Positions 17,786 to 26,960 are shown, counted from the first letter of the stretch. The stretch: 64,000 bases of DNA from Bacteroides cellulosilyticus (GCF_020091405.1 NZ_CP081903.1:6820501-6884500); one strand, 5' to 3'. The notes: generated from the sequence alone by a model not told the origin. Numbers and translations are program-made.

Positions 17786-18580
17786 ATGAAACAATATTTA
17801 GACTTGCTCAATCGGGTATTAACCGAGGGCGTACACAAGGAAGACCGTACCGGAACCGGTACAATCAGCGTATTCGGACATCAAATGCGCTTCAATATGG
17901 ATGATGGCTTTCCCTGCCTCACCACCAAAAAACTGCATCTGAAATCGATTATATATGAATTGCTATGGTTCCTGAATGGAGATACCAATGCCAAGTATCT
18001 GCAAGATCATGGTGTTCGCATTTGGAACGAATGGGCGGATGAGAATGGTGATCTGGGACATATTTACGGTTATCAATGGCGTTCCTGGCCTGACTACAAA
18101 GGTGGTTCCATCGATCAGATCAGTGAGGCTGTAGAAACAATTCTTCATAATCCGGATTCCCGCCGCATCATTGTCAGCGCTTGGAATGTGGGAGATATTA
18201 ACAACATGAATCTTCCTCCCTGTCATGCTTTCTTTCAATTCTATGTGGCAGACGGACGGTTGAGCCTCCAACTCTATCAACGAAGTGCGGATATTTTTCT
18301 CGGTGTACCTTTCAACATTGCATCTTATGCCCTACTGTTGCAGATGATGGCACAAGTGACCGGGCTGAAAGCAGGGGATTTCATTCATACGCTCGGTGAT
18401 GCGCACATTTATCTGAATCATCTGGAGCAGGTCAAACTGCAACTTTCCCGCGAACCACGGCCGTTGCCGCAAATGAAGATAAACCCGGACGTGAAGAGCA
18501 TCTTCGACTTCCAATATGAAGATTTCGAATTGGTAAATTACGATCCGCATCCACATATAGCAGGTAAAGTTTCTGTTTAA
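17786..18580 (+). CDS. thyA: Thymidylate synthase
   Basis: 264 residues, the normal length for ThyA. Converts dUMP and 5,10-methylene-THF to dTMP and dihydrofolate in the cytosol. Recognised by DRTGTGT (residues 20-26), the catalytic Cys146 in [12 protein letters not shown], the [15 protein letters not shown] segment that binds phosphate and dUMP, and the C-terminal [10 protein letters not shown]. Followed after 18 bp by folA, which regenerates tetrahydrofolate from the dihydrofolate produced; the pair is a classic functional operon. No anomalies. Confidence 0.97.
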   Translation: MKQYLDLLNRVLTEGVHKEDRTGTGTISVFGHQMRFNMDDGFPCLTTKKLHLKSIIYELLWFLNGDTNAKYLQDHGVRIWNEWADENGDLGHIYGYQWRSWPDYKGGSIDQISEAVETILHNPDSRRIIVSAWNVGDINNMNLPPCHAFFQFYVADGRLSLQLYQRSADIFLGVPFNIASYALLLQMMAQVTGLKAGDFIHTLGDAHIYLNHLEQVKLQLSREPRPLPQMKINPDVKSIFDFQYEDFELVNYDPHPHIAGKVSV

Positions 18581-18598
18581 CAAATCATACATCCAATC

Positions 18599-19087
18599 AT
18601 GATTAGTATCATCGCCGCCGTAGACCGCAACTTAGGAATCGGTTTCCAAAATAAATTATTATTCTGGCTTCCCAATGATTTAAAACGTTTCAAGGCATTG
18701 ACCACAGGAAACACCATCATCATGGGAAGAAAAACATTCGAGTCCCTGCCTAAAGGCGCACTGCCCAACCGAAGGAATGTGGTGCTTTCATCCAATCTTG
18801 CGACTCAATGCCCCGGTGCAGAAGTATTCCCTACCCTCGAAGCAGCTTTGCAAAGCTGTCAACCTGAGGAACAAGTATATATTATCGGCGGAGCAAGTGT
18901 ATATAAACAGGCAATGCCATTGGCAGACATGCTTTGCCTGACGGAAATCGATGCAGAAGCACCTCAGGTAGATGCTTACTTCCCAGCTGTAGAGTCCAGA
19001 ATATGGCATGAAAAAAGCAGGGAATCTCATCTTGTTGACGAGAAACATCCCTGCCCTTATGCATTTGTGGATTATATCCGTAAGTAA
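18599..19087 (+). CDS. folA: Dihydrofolate reductase
   Basis: 162 residues. Reduces dihydrofolate with NADPH to tetrahydrofolate. Evidence: N-terminal ISIIAAVDRNLGIG, the substrate-binding LFWLPNDLKRFKALT (Asp27-equivalent in PND), NTIIMGRKTFESLP for NADPH, and YIIGGASVYKQAMP. Length and motif spacing match chromosomal DHFR. It lies 18 bp after thyA and is followed by the convergent Lrp-family gene with only 3 bp between stop codons. Confidence 0.96.
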   Translation: MISIIAAVDRNLGIGFQNKLLFWLPNDLKRFKALTTGNTIIMGRKTFESLPKGALPNRRNVVLSSNLATQCPGAEVFPTLEAALQSCQPEEQVYIIGGASVYKQAMPLADMLCLTEIDAEAPQVDAYFPAVESRIWHEKSRESHLVDEKHPCPYAFVDYIRK

Positions 19088-19090
19088 TTC

Positions 19091-19567
19091 CTAATCTTCA
19101 TCCACCTCCACCATGATTGGCATCTGCCGTTTTATGGCTTCATGGAAGGATATTAGTGTTTCTGTGCGCGCTAACCCCAACGGCTGTAATTTATCGTGGA
19201 TAATACTCAGCAAATGGTGGTTATTGCGTGCGTAAAGTTTAATAAACATATCATATTTACCCGTCGTAAAGTGACATTCCACAACTTCGGGAATAGCTTC
19301 AAGTGCCTTTGTCACTGCGTCAAAAGATTCCGGATCTTTCAGATAAATGCCAATATAGGCACAAGTCTCATAACCGATTTTTTCCGGATCGATGACGTAC
19401 TCCGAACCTTTCAAGATACCTAAATTCGTCAATTTTTGTATGCGTTGATGTATGGCTGCACCGGAAACATTGCAAGCTCTCGCCACTTCCAGGAAAGGAA
19501 TACGGGCATTATCTGCAATCAATTTCAGTATTTGCTCGTCTAAAGTATCCAATTGATGATGTCCCAT
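19091..19567 (-). CDS. Lrp/AsnC-family transcriptional regulator
   Basis: 158 residues. N-terminal winged helix-turn-helix (LDEQILKLIADNARIPFLEV, then ACNVSGAAIHQRIQKLTNLG) at residues 6-55, and a C-terminal RAM ligand-binding domain at about 70-145 (AYIGIYLKD, VECHFTTGKYDMFIKLYARN, TLISFHEAIKRQ). Lrp-family proteins bind amino acids and regulate amino acid metabolism as octamers or dimers. Its regulon is not evident from the neighbours, thyA-folA and an M64 peptidase. It could control the ilv operon elsewhere in this window, but no link is visible. Confidence 0.92.
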   Translation of the reverse strand: MGHHQLDTLDEQILKLIADNARIPFLEVARACNVSGAAIHQRIQKLTNLGILKGSEYVIDPEKIGYETCAYIGIYLKDPESFDAVTKALEAIPEVVECHFTTGKYDMFIKLYARNNHHLLSIIHDKLQPLGLARTETLISFHEAIKRQMPIMVEVDED

Positions 19568-19721
19568 TTCTAATTTTATGATTAATAAATAACGATTGCT
19601 TCACCGTATTCTCATACGATAATGTGCAAAGTTAGCGAAATTTTTCCCAATAAAAATACGATTTATTACTTTTCTTGCTAAAAAATGAATAAACCCACAG
19701 TTACGATAAACAGGGTGAAAA

Positions 19722-19797
19722 GAAGATAAGCTGCATCTCGGCATAACTTTTTCATGCAAGCATGAAAGTTCTGCGCTCAATTTGCATTATCTTTGCC
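19722..19797 (+). repeat. Dispersed promoter-bearing element, copy B
   Basis: Same element as 11158-11233 on the other strand, about 90% identical over 75 bp: GATAAGCTGCATCTC, a hairpin around 19741-19774 with one mismatch, and TTTGCATTATCTTTGCC at the end. The start codon of the M64 peptidase follows 23 bp after it. Confidence 0.75.
19788..19795 (+). promoter_or_regulatory. -7 promoter element (TATCTTTG)
   Basis: TAnnTTTG match at the downstream end of repeat copy B, 25 bp before the ATG at 19821. Confidence 0.6.
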
Positions 19798-19820
19798 TAT
19801 AACTACAAAATTAGATTGTT

Positions 19821-21098
19821 ATGAAAAAATATCTTGTACTTGCATTGTGCCTACTGATGGTTACAATAGGCCATGCGCAAAACTACACTGAGTATTTTGC
19901 CGATAAAACATTGCGTATTGATTACATCTTTACAGGAAATGCTGCCCGTCAGAATGTATGTCTGGATGAACTGTCCGTACTTCCATCATGGGCCGGAAGG
20001 CGTCATCATTTAGCTGAATTACCTTTGCAAGGTAATGGACAAATCATCATGAAGGATTTGGAAAGTGGAAAGACAATCTATACTACTTCTTTCTCTTCCC
20101 TCTTTCAAGAGTGGCTGGAAACGGACGAAGCCAAGGCTGTCACCAAAGGATTTGAAAATACCTTCTTACTGCCCTACCCGCTCCGTCCTGTGGAAATAGA
20201 GATCACCCTGTTAAGCCCGAGAAAAGAAGTGCGTACACATCTGACGCACACTGTACGCCCCAATGATATACTTATTCATCAGAAAGGAACTGCACACATC
20301 ACTCCACATAAATATCTGCTAAAGAATGGTGAAACTGACAAGTGCATCGACGTAGCCATTCTTGCCGAAGGATATACTCCTGCAGAGATGAACGTATTCT
20401 ATCAGGATGCGGAAATCGCCTGTGAAAGCCTATTCTCACACGAGCCGTTCAAGAGTATGAAAGATCGCTTCAATATTGTAGCTGTTGCTAGCCCATCTGA
20501 TGACACAGGGGTGAGTGTCCCCCGTTTGGGAGAATGGAAACATACAGCCTTTAATTCCCATTTCAGTACATTCTATTCTGACCGTTATCTGACTACCCGT
20601 CGTGTCAAATCCATACACGATGCTTTGGCCGGAATACCATATGAACACATTATTATTCTTGCCAATACTGAAGAGTATGGAGGTGGTGGCATCTATAATG
20701 CTTATACCCTGACTACAGCTCATCACCCAATGTTCCGCCCGGTAGTTGTACACGAGTTCGGACACAGTTTCGGAGGGTTGGCCGATGAATATTTCTACAA
20801 CGATGATGTCATGACAGATACCTACCCATTGGATATAGAACCTTGGGAACAAAACATAAGTACCCGTATCGATTTCGCTTCTAAATGGGAAGACATGCTC
20901 ATTAAAGGTACTCCTATTCCTACCCCTGTCAACGAACAGGCAAAGTATCCGGTAGGAGTATATGAAGGAGGTGGATATTCAGCCAAAGGCATATTCCGTC
21001 CCGCTGATAACTGCCGTATGCGCACCAATGAATATCCAACATTCTGCCCGGTATGCCAACGATCACTGCAAAGACTCATTGATTTTTATACCAAATAA
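19821..21098 (+). CDS. Secreted M64-family metallopeptidase
   Basis: 425 residues with a 19-residue signal peptide. The zinc site is HEFGH at 311-315 within VVHEFGHSFGGLADEY, which with the following Asp-Glu-Tyr is the M64 (IgA peptidase-like) signature. The N-terminal 150 residues form a beta-rich accessory domain common to Bacteroidetes M64 peptidases. The C-terminal part has a CRMRTNEYPTFCPVC segment with paired Cys, probably disulfide bonded. Family proteases cleave host or dietary proteins extracellularly. The promoter lies in repeat copy B; the GNAT gene follows after 31 bp. Confidence 0.92.
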   Translation: MKKYLVLALCLLMVTIGHAQNYTEYFADKTLRIDYIFTGNAARQNVCLDELSVLPSWAGRRHHLAELPLQGNGQIIMKDLESGKTIYTTSFSSLFQEWLETDEAKAVTKGFENTFLLPYPLRPVEIEITLLSPRKEVRTHLTHTVRPNDILIHQKGTAHITPHKYLLKNGETDKCIDVAILAEGYTPAEMNVFYQDAEIACESLFSHEPFKSMKDRFNIVAVASPSDDTGVSVPRLGEWKHTAFNSHFSTFYSDRYLTTRRVKSIHDALAGIPYEHIIILANTEEYGGGGIYNAYTLTTAHHPMFRPVVVHEFGHSFGGLADEYFYNDDVMTDTYPLDIEPWEQNISTRIDFASKWEDMLIKGTPIPTPVNEQAKYPVGVYEGGGYSAKGIFRPADNCRMRTNEYPTFCPVCQRSLQRLIDFYTK

Positions 21099-21129
21099 TA
21101 AGAGAAACTAAACTTTAAAGACCAACATT

Positions 21130-21666
21130 ATGATCAGACTTCAACGTATCAGCACCGCTGATGGATTTTTGTATGAATACATGGAACAGTTAATAACCGC
21201 CGCCTTCCCGCCTGAAGAATACCGACCGTTAGAAGAACTGCGCCTGTACACTGATAGCAAACCTCATTTCTATAACAATATTATTTTCCACCATGATACT
21301 CCTGTAGGATTCATTACCTATTGGGATTTCGGCAAATTCTATTACGTAGAACACTTTGCTGTTGATCCGGCCCAGCGTAATGGTGGACATGGAAAGAACG
21401 TTTTAAATCATTTATGCGAGTTGCTTCAACATCCTATTGTTCTGGAAGTGGAAATGCCGGAAGAAGAAATGGCCCAAAGGCGTATTAATTTCTACAAGCG
21501 CCAAGGATTTACTCTTTGGGAGAAACCATATCTTCAGCCTCCATACAGACCCGGGGATGATTATTTACCCATGCTACTTATGGCACACGGAAATTTAGAG
21601 TGTGAAAGGGATTTTGAAACAGTAAAAAACTCTATATATCGGGAAGTATATAACGTACAAGAATAA
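21130..21666 (+). CDS. GNAT-family N-acetyltransferase
   Basis: 178 residues with the GNAT core at about 45-150: a central strand pair ending in VEHFAVDPAQRNGGHGKNVL, where R-x-G-G-H-G is the acetyl-CoA pyrophosphate loop, and a C-terminal RRINFYKRQGFTLWEK motif. Transfers an acetyl group to an amine or amide substrate; substrate unknown. It is co-oriented with the M64 gene (31-bp gap) and ends at a bidirectional terminator shared with the exbD gene on the other strand. Confidence 0.88.
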   Translation: MIRLQRISTADGFLYEYMEQLITAAFPPEEYRPLEELRLYTDSKPHFYNNIIFHHDTPVGFITYWDFGKFYYVEHFAVDPAQRNGGHGKNVLNHLCELLQHPIVLEVEMPEEEMAQRRINFYKRQGFTLWEKPYLQPPYRPGDDYLPMLLMAHGNLECERDFETVKNSIYREVYNVQE

Positions 21667-21668
21667 AA

Positions 21669-21707
21669 AAATAAAGGGTGCCTATTCGAAATAAGCACCC
21701 TTTATTT
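21669..21707. terminator. Bidirectional terminator
   Basis: Perfect 13-bp stem (21669-21681 with 21695-21707), A-rich upstream and T-rich downstream on both strands, sited between convergent genes. Confidence 0.85.
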
Positions 21708-21727
21708 ATATAGTTTGATTTAACTTC

Positions 21728-22192
21728 TTACTGACGCGGCTGCGCAGAATAGTTAAGTTTCAATGCATAAGCTTTACGAAGAGCTTCTTTGATATCTGTT
21801 ACGATACCCATTTTCGTATCTTGGTCTACTTTCAAAGAAACAGTCATCTGCGGTTGATCTTCTTCCTTCATACTGGCACGTTCACCAATAATATAATCTT
21901 GGATTTCAGCAACTTCAGCATAGCTGTCGTTCAATTGGATACGACTTTCATTACCCAGTTTCTTACGGAACTCAGCTGTAGGCTTTCCTACATAGATAAA
22001 CGTAACCAAAGATTTCTTTTCTAGTTTTTCCAACTCAGTAGCTTGCGGAACCTTAAACTCAACCTTTAATGTTACCTCACGCATTGTTGTTACAATCATA
22101 AAGAAGAACAACAAAGTAAAGATAAGGTCAGGCAGAGAAGAAGTATTCAACGCAGGCATTTCGCGTTTACCAGTCTTATTAAATTTTCCCAT
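21728..22192 (-). CDS. exbD: ExbD-type biopolymer transport protein (second copy)
   Basis: 154 residues, single N-terminal transmembrane helix (about 20-40; LPDLIFTLLFFFMIVTTM) that carries the Asp24 expected to take part in proton translocation, and a periplasmic domain. ExbD forms with ExbB the inner-membrane motor that energises TonB. This is the shorter and more downstream of two exbD-like genes; its ATG overlaps the stop of the upstream one by 1 bp (TAATG). The lysine/Gln-rich periplasmic part and Gln-Pro-Arg-Gln end are typical of Bacteroidetes. Confidence 0.9.
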   Translation of the reverse strand: MGKFNKTGKREMPALNTSSLPDLIFTLLFFFMIVTTMREVTLKVEFKVPQATELEKLEKKSLVTFIYVGKPTAEFRKKLGNESRIQLNDSYAEVAEIQDYIIGERASMKEEDQPQMTVSLKVDQDTKMGIVTDIKEALRKAYALKLNYSAQPRQ

Positions 22193-22785
22193 TACTTCTT
22201 TTCTCCGTACTTTTTAGGTTCTGCCTCAGAGATTTTCTGAGGATATACATCACGAATTGCTTTTTGCTCGTCTTCGCCCAAAGCAGCATAGTTCTTTCCA
22301 AATTTTTCCTGAGCTAATTCATCTCTCAACTCATTGTAAGCAGCTACCAATTCATTCTGAACTGCTAAGTATGCTTTATAGGAAGAACCACGGTCACAAC
22401 GCAAAGAAACTACATGCTTTTCCGTAATCTGCATAGTTCCGAAGAAGGGAATGTCTTTCGCATGCTTTTCCGGTTTAGACTCATCATTATACGGATTGGC
22501 AATGAATTCTTTTGCCTTATCTCTCAACTGATCTATACTAACATATTCTCCACTACACATCAACTGATCGTTCATGTTCAGGAAGACTGTCATTACGTTA
22601 CGCTCCTTAACCTTATCCGAATCGTCCTTCTTTTGGTCTTGTTCGGGTGGTGGCGGCAAACGTCTTGCCAAACCACGGTCCGTATCCATAGAAGTCGTAA
22701 TCAAGAAGAAGATTAACAATAGGAAAGCGATATCCGCTGTAGAACTTGAGTTTATATCAGGAACTTTTCTTTTTCCTTTTGCCAT
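22192..22785 (-). CDS. exbD: ExbD-type biopolymer transport protein (first copy)
   Basis: 197 residues, with a transmembrane helix at about 18-36 (TADIAFLLLIFFLITTSM; Asp18 is the expected motor residue) and an ExbD periplasmic domain. The charged insert after the helix (KKDDSDKVKERN) and the longer C-terminus distinguish it from the second copy. Two non-identical ExbD in one operon is common in Bacteroidetes and may allow a heteromeric or second motor. Overlaps the second copy by 1 bp and lies 36 bp after the small membrane protein gene. Confidence 0.9.
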   Translation of the reverse strand: MAKGKRKVPDINSSSTADIAFLLLIFFLITTSMDTDRGLARRLPPPPEQDQKKDDSDKVKERNVMTVFLNMNDQLMCSGEYVSIDQLRDKAKEFIANPYNDESKPEKHAKDIPFFGTMQITEKHVVSLRCDRGSSYKAYLAVQNELVAAYNELRDELAQEKFGKNYAALGEDEQKAIRDVYPQKISEAEPKKYGEKK

Positions 22786-22821
22786 TGTAATTACTCCATT
22801 AGATTGAGTTCCCTCAATCGA

Positions 22822-23307
22822 TTATGATAATTTCTTTTTAATACTACTGAAAAGCATTGCAAGAACCGTTGCTCCCAGTAAGAAATAAATAGTATACAGG
22901 AACATGTCAGTAACCTTCAACCAGAACGGAACATTATCTGTTCCACTATAACCTGGTATATTCATCTGTTCTCCACTACCCATAGACCAAGCAACGATCA
23001 TTACAATAACCAGTAAAATAACACCTACCAGTGATTTCAGAGCTTTTACAGGATTATCTTTTAATGCGCTACCAAACTGCAAAATAAAACCAGCTACCAT
23101 TGCAATAACAGTCAAAACAAACAAACCATACATTAAGTATAGCAGACTATCTGTCTGTGCAGGTTGCCACATTTCGGGGTCAACACCTATCAGTTTTGCA
23201 TCGCCCTGAGCATCTCCACCAAAGTAGAATAAGCCCAATACCACTAAAATAGCAGCGAACAAAACATACAGTACATAATATGATACTCTATATGATAATT
23301 TAGCCAT
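22822..23307 (-). CDS. Unknown four-helix membrane protein in exb operon
   Basis: 161 residues, with four predicted transmembrane segments at about 7-28, 55-76, 88-108 and 134-155. It has no conserved catalytic residues that I recognise. It is encoded between exbB (5-bp gap) and the first exbD (36-bp gap) in the same orientation. Bacteroidetes exb operons commonly carry such a protein, so it probably belongs to the motor complex, but this is inferred from position only. Confidence 0.65.
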   Translation of the reverse strand: MAKLSYRVSYYVLYVLFAAILVVLGLFYFGGDAQGDAKLIGVDPEMWQPAQTDSLLYLMYGLFVLTVIAMVAGFILQFGSALKDNPVKALKSLVGVILLVIVMIVAWSMGSGEQMNIPGYSGTDNVPFWLKVTDMFLYTIYFLLGATVLAMLFSSIKKKLS

Positions 23308-23312
23308 TTCTC

Positions 23313-24116
23313 TTATTTTTTGTATTTCAAGTTATATTTGATAACCATGTCCAACAGAGTGATAGAAGAATCTTCCATTTCGCTGGTCAAAGCCTCAATC
23401 TTAGACAGGATATAGTTATAGAATACCTGCAGAATCAAAGCAACGATCAAACCGAAGATAGTTGTAATCAAGGCAACTTTCATACCACCTGCTACAACCG
23501 TCGGAGAAATATCACCTACTTGTTGAATCTTATCAAATGCCTGCACCATACCGATTACAGTACCCAAGAATCCCAAAGACGGAGCCATTGCGATGAACAG
23601 CGTAATCCAAGAACAACCTTTTTCCAGATAACCAGCTTGTACACCACCATAAGATACGACTGACTTCTCAACTACGTCAAGACCTTGATCGATTCTCAAT
23701 AAGCCTTGGTAATAAATAGAAGCGATAGGACCTCTTGTACTACGTGCGATGTCTTTAGCTGCTTCTACGTCGCCTTTTTCCAAAGCAGCTTCAATAGCAG
23801 CCAAGAACTTCTTTGTGTTGATTTCAGCTAAGCTCAAATAAATGATACGTTCAATACAGAATGCAAGACCGATAACCAAAGCAATAGCAACCAAACTCAT
23901 GAAAGATGCAGTACCTTCAATAAACTTAGTTTTAATTTCCTTGTGAATACCACCTTCTTCTGCTTCTACAGTAGCATCACCGGCAGGAGCTGCCTGAGCT
24001 GCAGGAGCAGCTTGTTCTGTTTGTTCCGCTGCAGGAGCATCTTGAGCCTGAGCAAGTTGAGTTGAGCCAAATGTTAAGACTCCCATCACAGCAACAATTG
24101 CAAATAACTTTTTCAT
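23313..24116 (-). CDS. exbB: ExbB/MotA/TolQ-family proton channel protein
   Basis: 267 residues. A long N-terminal region with signal-like segment and an Ala/Pro/Glu-rich linker (residues about 20-50) precedes the MotA/TolQ/ExbB core, with transmembrane helices at about 67-88, 158-182 and 205-228 and the conserved ... IAMAPSLGFLGTVIGMVQAF stretch. Forms the pentameric proton channel that drives TonB. Starts the motor operon (exbB, small membrane protein, exbD, exbD). TonB itself is encoded separately at 27008. The A-T rich leader 24117-24180 presumably holds its promoter. Confidence 0.92.
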   Translation of the reverse strand: MKKLFAIVAVMGVLTFGSTQLAQAQDAPAAEQTEQAAPAAQAAPAGDATVEAEEGGIHKEIKTKFIEGTASFMSLVAIALVIGLAFCIERIIYLSLAEINTKKFLAAIEAALEKGDVEAAKDIARSTRGPIASIYYQGLLRIDQGLDVVEKSVVSYGGVQAGYLEKGCSWITLFIAMAPSLGFLGTVIGMVQAFDKIQQVGDISPTVVAGGMKVALITTIFGLIVALILQVFYNYILSKIEALTSEMEDSSITLLDMVIKYNLKYKK

Positions 24117-24195
24117 TGTGTGTCTAATTTTTAAGATTAATTAATTAATTTGTTTATTATATTCATTTATTGTTTTTGTTTTTTCTTTCATCCTG

Positions 24196-24283
24196 CGGAG
24201 AGACGGGGATTCGAACCCCGGATACCCTTTAGAGGTATACACGCTTTCCAGGCGTGCCTCTTCAACCACTCGAGCATCTCTCC
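24196..24283 (-). tRNA. tRNA-Ser (anticodon GGA)
   Basis: On the minus strand an 88-nt tRNA of class II type. The acceptor arms GGAGAGA (24277-24283) and TCTCTCC (24197-24203) pair; the anticodon loop reads CTGGAAA with a GGA anticodon; a long variable arm follows, and the T loop is GGTTCGAATCC. The discriminator is G at 24196 and CCA is not encoded. It reads UCC and UCU codons. No integrated element is adjacent. Confidence 0.95.
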
Positions 24284-24445
24284 AATAGAGGCCTCTTTCA
24301 AAAACGGCTGCAAATTACAAAAAAAATGCGAACCACAAGCGTTTTCAGCTACAAATGTATTCTTTTTTTCGTTCTTGCCCTTCATTCTCCCCGTTTTATC
24401 TTTAATAAAATCTCAAAATTAATAAACTTTAAAATCTTTCCGATG

Positions 24446-25225
24446 TTATTTGAGCATTCCAAACACTTTTAAAGCGTTTTCCGAAGTAACGTCTCCAACA
24501 GCCTCAGGAGACATCCCGTAAATTTCAGAAACCTTCATCAAAGTATCCTTCACATAGGCACTTTCATTCCTCCTACCACGATTCGGGACTGGAGTCAGAT
24601 AAGGAGAATCTGTTTCAAGAACAATTTTTTCTAATGGTATTCCTGGCAAAATTTCCGGAAGGTGGGACTTCTTAAAAGTAACCACACCATTAATTCCAAT
24701 GAAGAAATCGGAAAACTCCAATACGCGGGTGGCTTCTTCTGCCGTTCCTGTAAAGCTATGAAATATTCCTCTTAAAAGAGTCTTTTTGTAAGGTTCCAGC
24801 ACCTTATATATATAATCAAAGGCATCCCGGCAATGGATTACTACAGGAAGATCATATTCCAAAGCCCAGTTGACTTGTTTATCCAGTACTATTTGCTGCT
24901 CTTTCAGGTAAGTTTTGTCCCAATAAAGATCCATGCCGATCTCCCCTATAGCAACATATTCCTTAGAAAACTTCAATTCGCGAGCAACTATTTCCAATTC
25001 TTTTTCATAATTGGCATTGACAGAAGTAGGATGCAAACCAATCATAGGAAAACAGTATCCTTTATAAAGGCTACAGGCTGACAGCATTGCTTCAATAGTC
25101 GTACTGTCAATATTGGGCATAAATATATGAGTAACTCCGGCAGCACGTGCACGCTCAATAACTTGTGGGAAATCCTCTGAAAACTCCTCCAAAAAAAGAT
25201 GGGAATGTGTATCTATCAATCTCAT
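24446..25225 (-). CDS. tatD: TatD-family metal-dependent hydrolase
   Basis: 259 residues. The metal ligands are visible: DTHSHLF (His7, His9), the EIGMDLYWDK region, HCRDAF, GIFHSFTGT, and ETDSPYLTP. These match TatD/YcfH deoxyribonucleases, which act as 3'-5' exonucleases in DNA repair. The gene overlaps the upstream unknown gene by 4 bp (ATGA). Assignment to TatD rather than YcfH is uncertain because both share the motifs. Confidence 0.92.
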   Translation of the reverse strand: MRLIDTHSHLFLEEFSEDFPQVIERARAAGVTHIFMPNIDSTTIEAMLSACSLYKGYCFPMIGLHPTSVNANYEKELEIVARELKFSKEYVAIGEIGMDLYWDKTYLKEQQIVLDKQVNWALEYDLPVVIHCRDAFDYIYKVLEPYKKTLLRGIFHSFTGTAEEATRVLEFSDFFIGINGVVTFKKSHLPEILPGIPLEKIVLETDSPYLTPVPNRGRRNESAYVKDTLMKVSEIYGMSPEAVGDVTSENALKVFGMLK

Positions 25226-25935
25226 TCGTTTACTTTTTCTATTCGTTTCTCCCCAGTACGATAATAATAAATCAGCCCGTAATCACGGCATAATTCCAAT
25301 CGTTTTTCATTGGGAGAAACATCTTCAAACTTTTTTTCCACCTGATTCCATATATCCAAGATCAATTCATCTGCAGTAGTTCGCATAGCAGAAAGAGAAT
25401 CTAAACTACGGGCAGTTAAAGCCTGCAAATTTTTCTGTCGGTCATAACTATCTGTAAAAATATCATAATGAACTCTAACCTTAGCAATAGTAGGATTATA
25501 AATAGGAATCCCCCCTTGAGAAGTTCGCTTGGTTTCTCCATCTATAATTTTTCGCCCCCACTCTACCAAGGCTGCCTCCGTCGATAAATCCGGTACATTT
25601 GAACTATCAGCCGGCAAACCATAATAAGATTTATGGGCTGCACGCACTTCCGAGCGAATAACAGCCAGATTCAATACCTGAATGAAATGAGAGACATACA
25701 GACGAGCCATCTTTACATTGGCCTGATGCTTACGCCCTGCTTGCGACTGACGTTCAAAGCACTGGGCATAATACGATTGGGCGGCTTCAAATCTCATCAA
25801 GAAATTCCGGGCTTCAGTCAACGTCTTTAAAGAAACTGCCAAATTATAGAGGTTATGGGTATCAGATTTTGCAACCACTGCTTTCAGTGCCCGTATTCTC
25901 GCCTGGTCTGTATTTGGTAATCTTCTATAAGGCAT
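25222..25935 (-). CDS. Conserved hypothetical helical protein
   Basis: The start at 25935 (MPYRRLPNTD) is preferred over the upstream in-frame ATG at 25953, which would begin one base after the neighbouring stop codon. Product about 237 residues, almost wholly helical, no signal peptide, no membrane segment, and no enzymatic motif I recognise. A conserved-looking MRF ... SYYAQCFERQ segment near residues 45-65 is followed by a long helical stretch. It overlaps tatD by 4 bp and follows the polyprenyl synthase gene by 18 bp, so cotranscription with both is likely. Function unknown. Confidence 0.6.
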   Translation of the reverse strand: MPYRRLPNTDQARIRALKAVVAKSDTHNLYNLAVSLKTLTEARNFLMRFEAAQSYYAQCFERQSQAGRKHQANVKMARLYVSHFIQVLNLAVIRSEVRAAHKSYYGLPADSSNVPDLSTEAALVEWGRKIIDGETKRTSQGGIPIYNPTIAKVRVHYDIFTDSYDRQKNLQALTARSLDSLSAMRTTADELILDIWNQVEKKFEDVSPNEKRLELCRDYGLIYYYRTGEKRIEKVNE

Positions 25936-25953
25936 AGTTACAAAAAAGCACAA

Positions 25954-26928
25954 TTAAACTTCTCTGTGTATCAAATTTTCTATTATCTTTTTCAGTTCTT
26001 CTTTTTTTTCTTCTGCAATACTAACAGCTGCAAGGCTTTCCATTGCCCGGTTGCTATATTCCAATATCTTATTTTCGCAAACTGCTTTTACACCAATCCG
26101 GTCATACAGTTCCGTCACAGCTGCAATTTTCTCTGCCGGCTGGAAAGTCTCTGCGTTTATCCAGCTATTCAACTGGTTATGCTGATCCGCATTCGCATGC
26201 TCCAATGCTTTAATCAGCATATATGTTTTTTTATTACAGAGAATATCCCCACCTATATTTTTTCCAAACACTTTAGCATTGCCATATACATCCAGCAAAT
26301 CATCTTTCAACTGGAAGGCAACACCTATATGCATACCAAAATCATATAAACGACCAGCGTCTTCTACCGAAGCGCCCCCCAAACGAGCTCCAATCTTCAG
26401 ACTCGCCGCCAACAACACGGCAGTTTTCAGACGAATCATCTCCAGATATTCTTCTGCAGTTACATCATTCCTCTGCTCAAACTCCATATCCATTTGCTGA
26501 CCTTCACAAATTTCAAGTGCCGTCAAACTGAAAAGATCCATAACCTCTTTCAGAAAAGCCGAAGGACATTCTGCCATAAACTGATAGGCAAGCACCAACA
26601 TCGCATCTCCCGAAAGGATAGCAGTATTATCATTCCAAACTTTGTGGACGGTTTCTTTTCCTCTACGGCGATCCGCACGATCCATCAAATCATCATGCAA
26701 AAGGGTATAATTATGATAAACTTCGATACCTGTGGCCGGAGCATAGATACGGGTCACGTCTTCCTTGTACAAATTATAAGCCAGCAACATTAACACCGGG
26801 CGAATTCTTTTTCCACCCATAGATAATACATATTCTACCGGAGCATACAATCCTTTCGGAGTACGCGTAAATTGTAAGCCAGCAATATGAGAATTAAAAT
26901 TTTCGAGAAGCTCGGAAGCTGTAAACAT
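25954..26928 (-). CDS. Polyprenyl diphosphate synthase (trans-prenyltransferase)
   Basis: 324 residues. The first Asp-rich motif DDLMD (LLHDDLMDRADRRRGK) and the second DDLLD (FQLKDDLLDVYGN) are both present, so the Mg-binding chain-elongation site is complete. The GGKRIRP and GDAMLVLAYQ motifs also fit. Family members make C15-C40 prenyl diphosphates for quinones, cell wall or isoprenoids; the residues upstream of DDLMD are bulky (Tyr, Leu) but do not resolve chain length. It heads the operon with the unknown gene and tatD. Confidence 0.9.
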   Translation of the reverse strand: MFTASELLENFNSHIAGLQFTRTPKGLYAPVEYVLSMGGKRIRPVLMLLAYNLYKEDVTRIYAPATGIEVYHNYTLLHDDLMDRADRRRGKETVHKVWNDNTAILSGDAMLVLAYQFMAECPSAFLKEVMDLFSLTALEICEGQQMDMEFEQRNDVTAEEYLEMIRLKTAVLLAASLKIGARLGGASVEDAGRLYDFGMHIGVAFQLKDDLLDVYGNAKVFGKNIGGDILCNKKTYMLIKALEHANADQHNQLNSWINAETFQPAEKIAAVTELYDRIGVKAVCENKILEYSNRAMESLAAVSIAEEKKEELKKIIENLIHREV

Positions 26929-26960
26929 AATGATAGTAAATTTAGGAGAATAGTGGGAAT

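Noticed and set aside
19091..19567. Lrp-type gene as the regulator of the ilv operon
   Set aside because: Distance is 22 kb and no matching operator was seen; attenuation alone explains control of ilv.
24196..24283. tRNA-Ser as an integration site of a mobile element
   Set aside because: No integrase, no duplicated tRNA end nearby, and genes on both sides are core functions.
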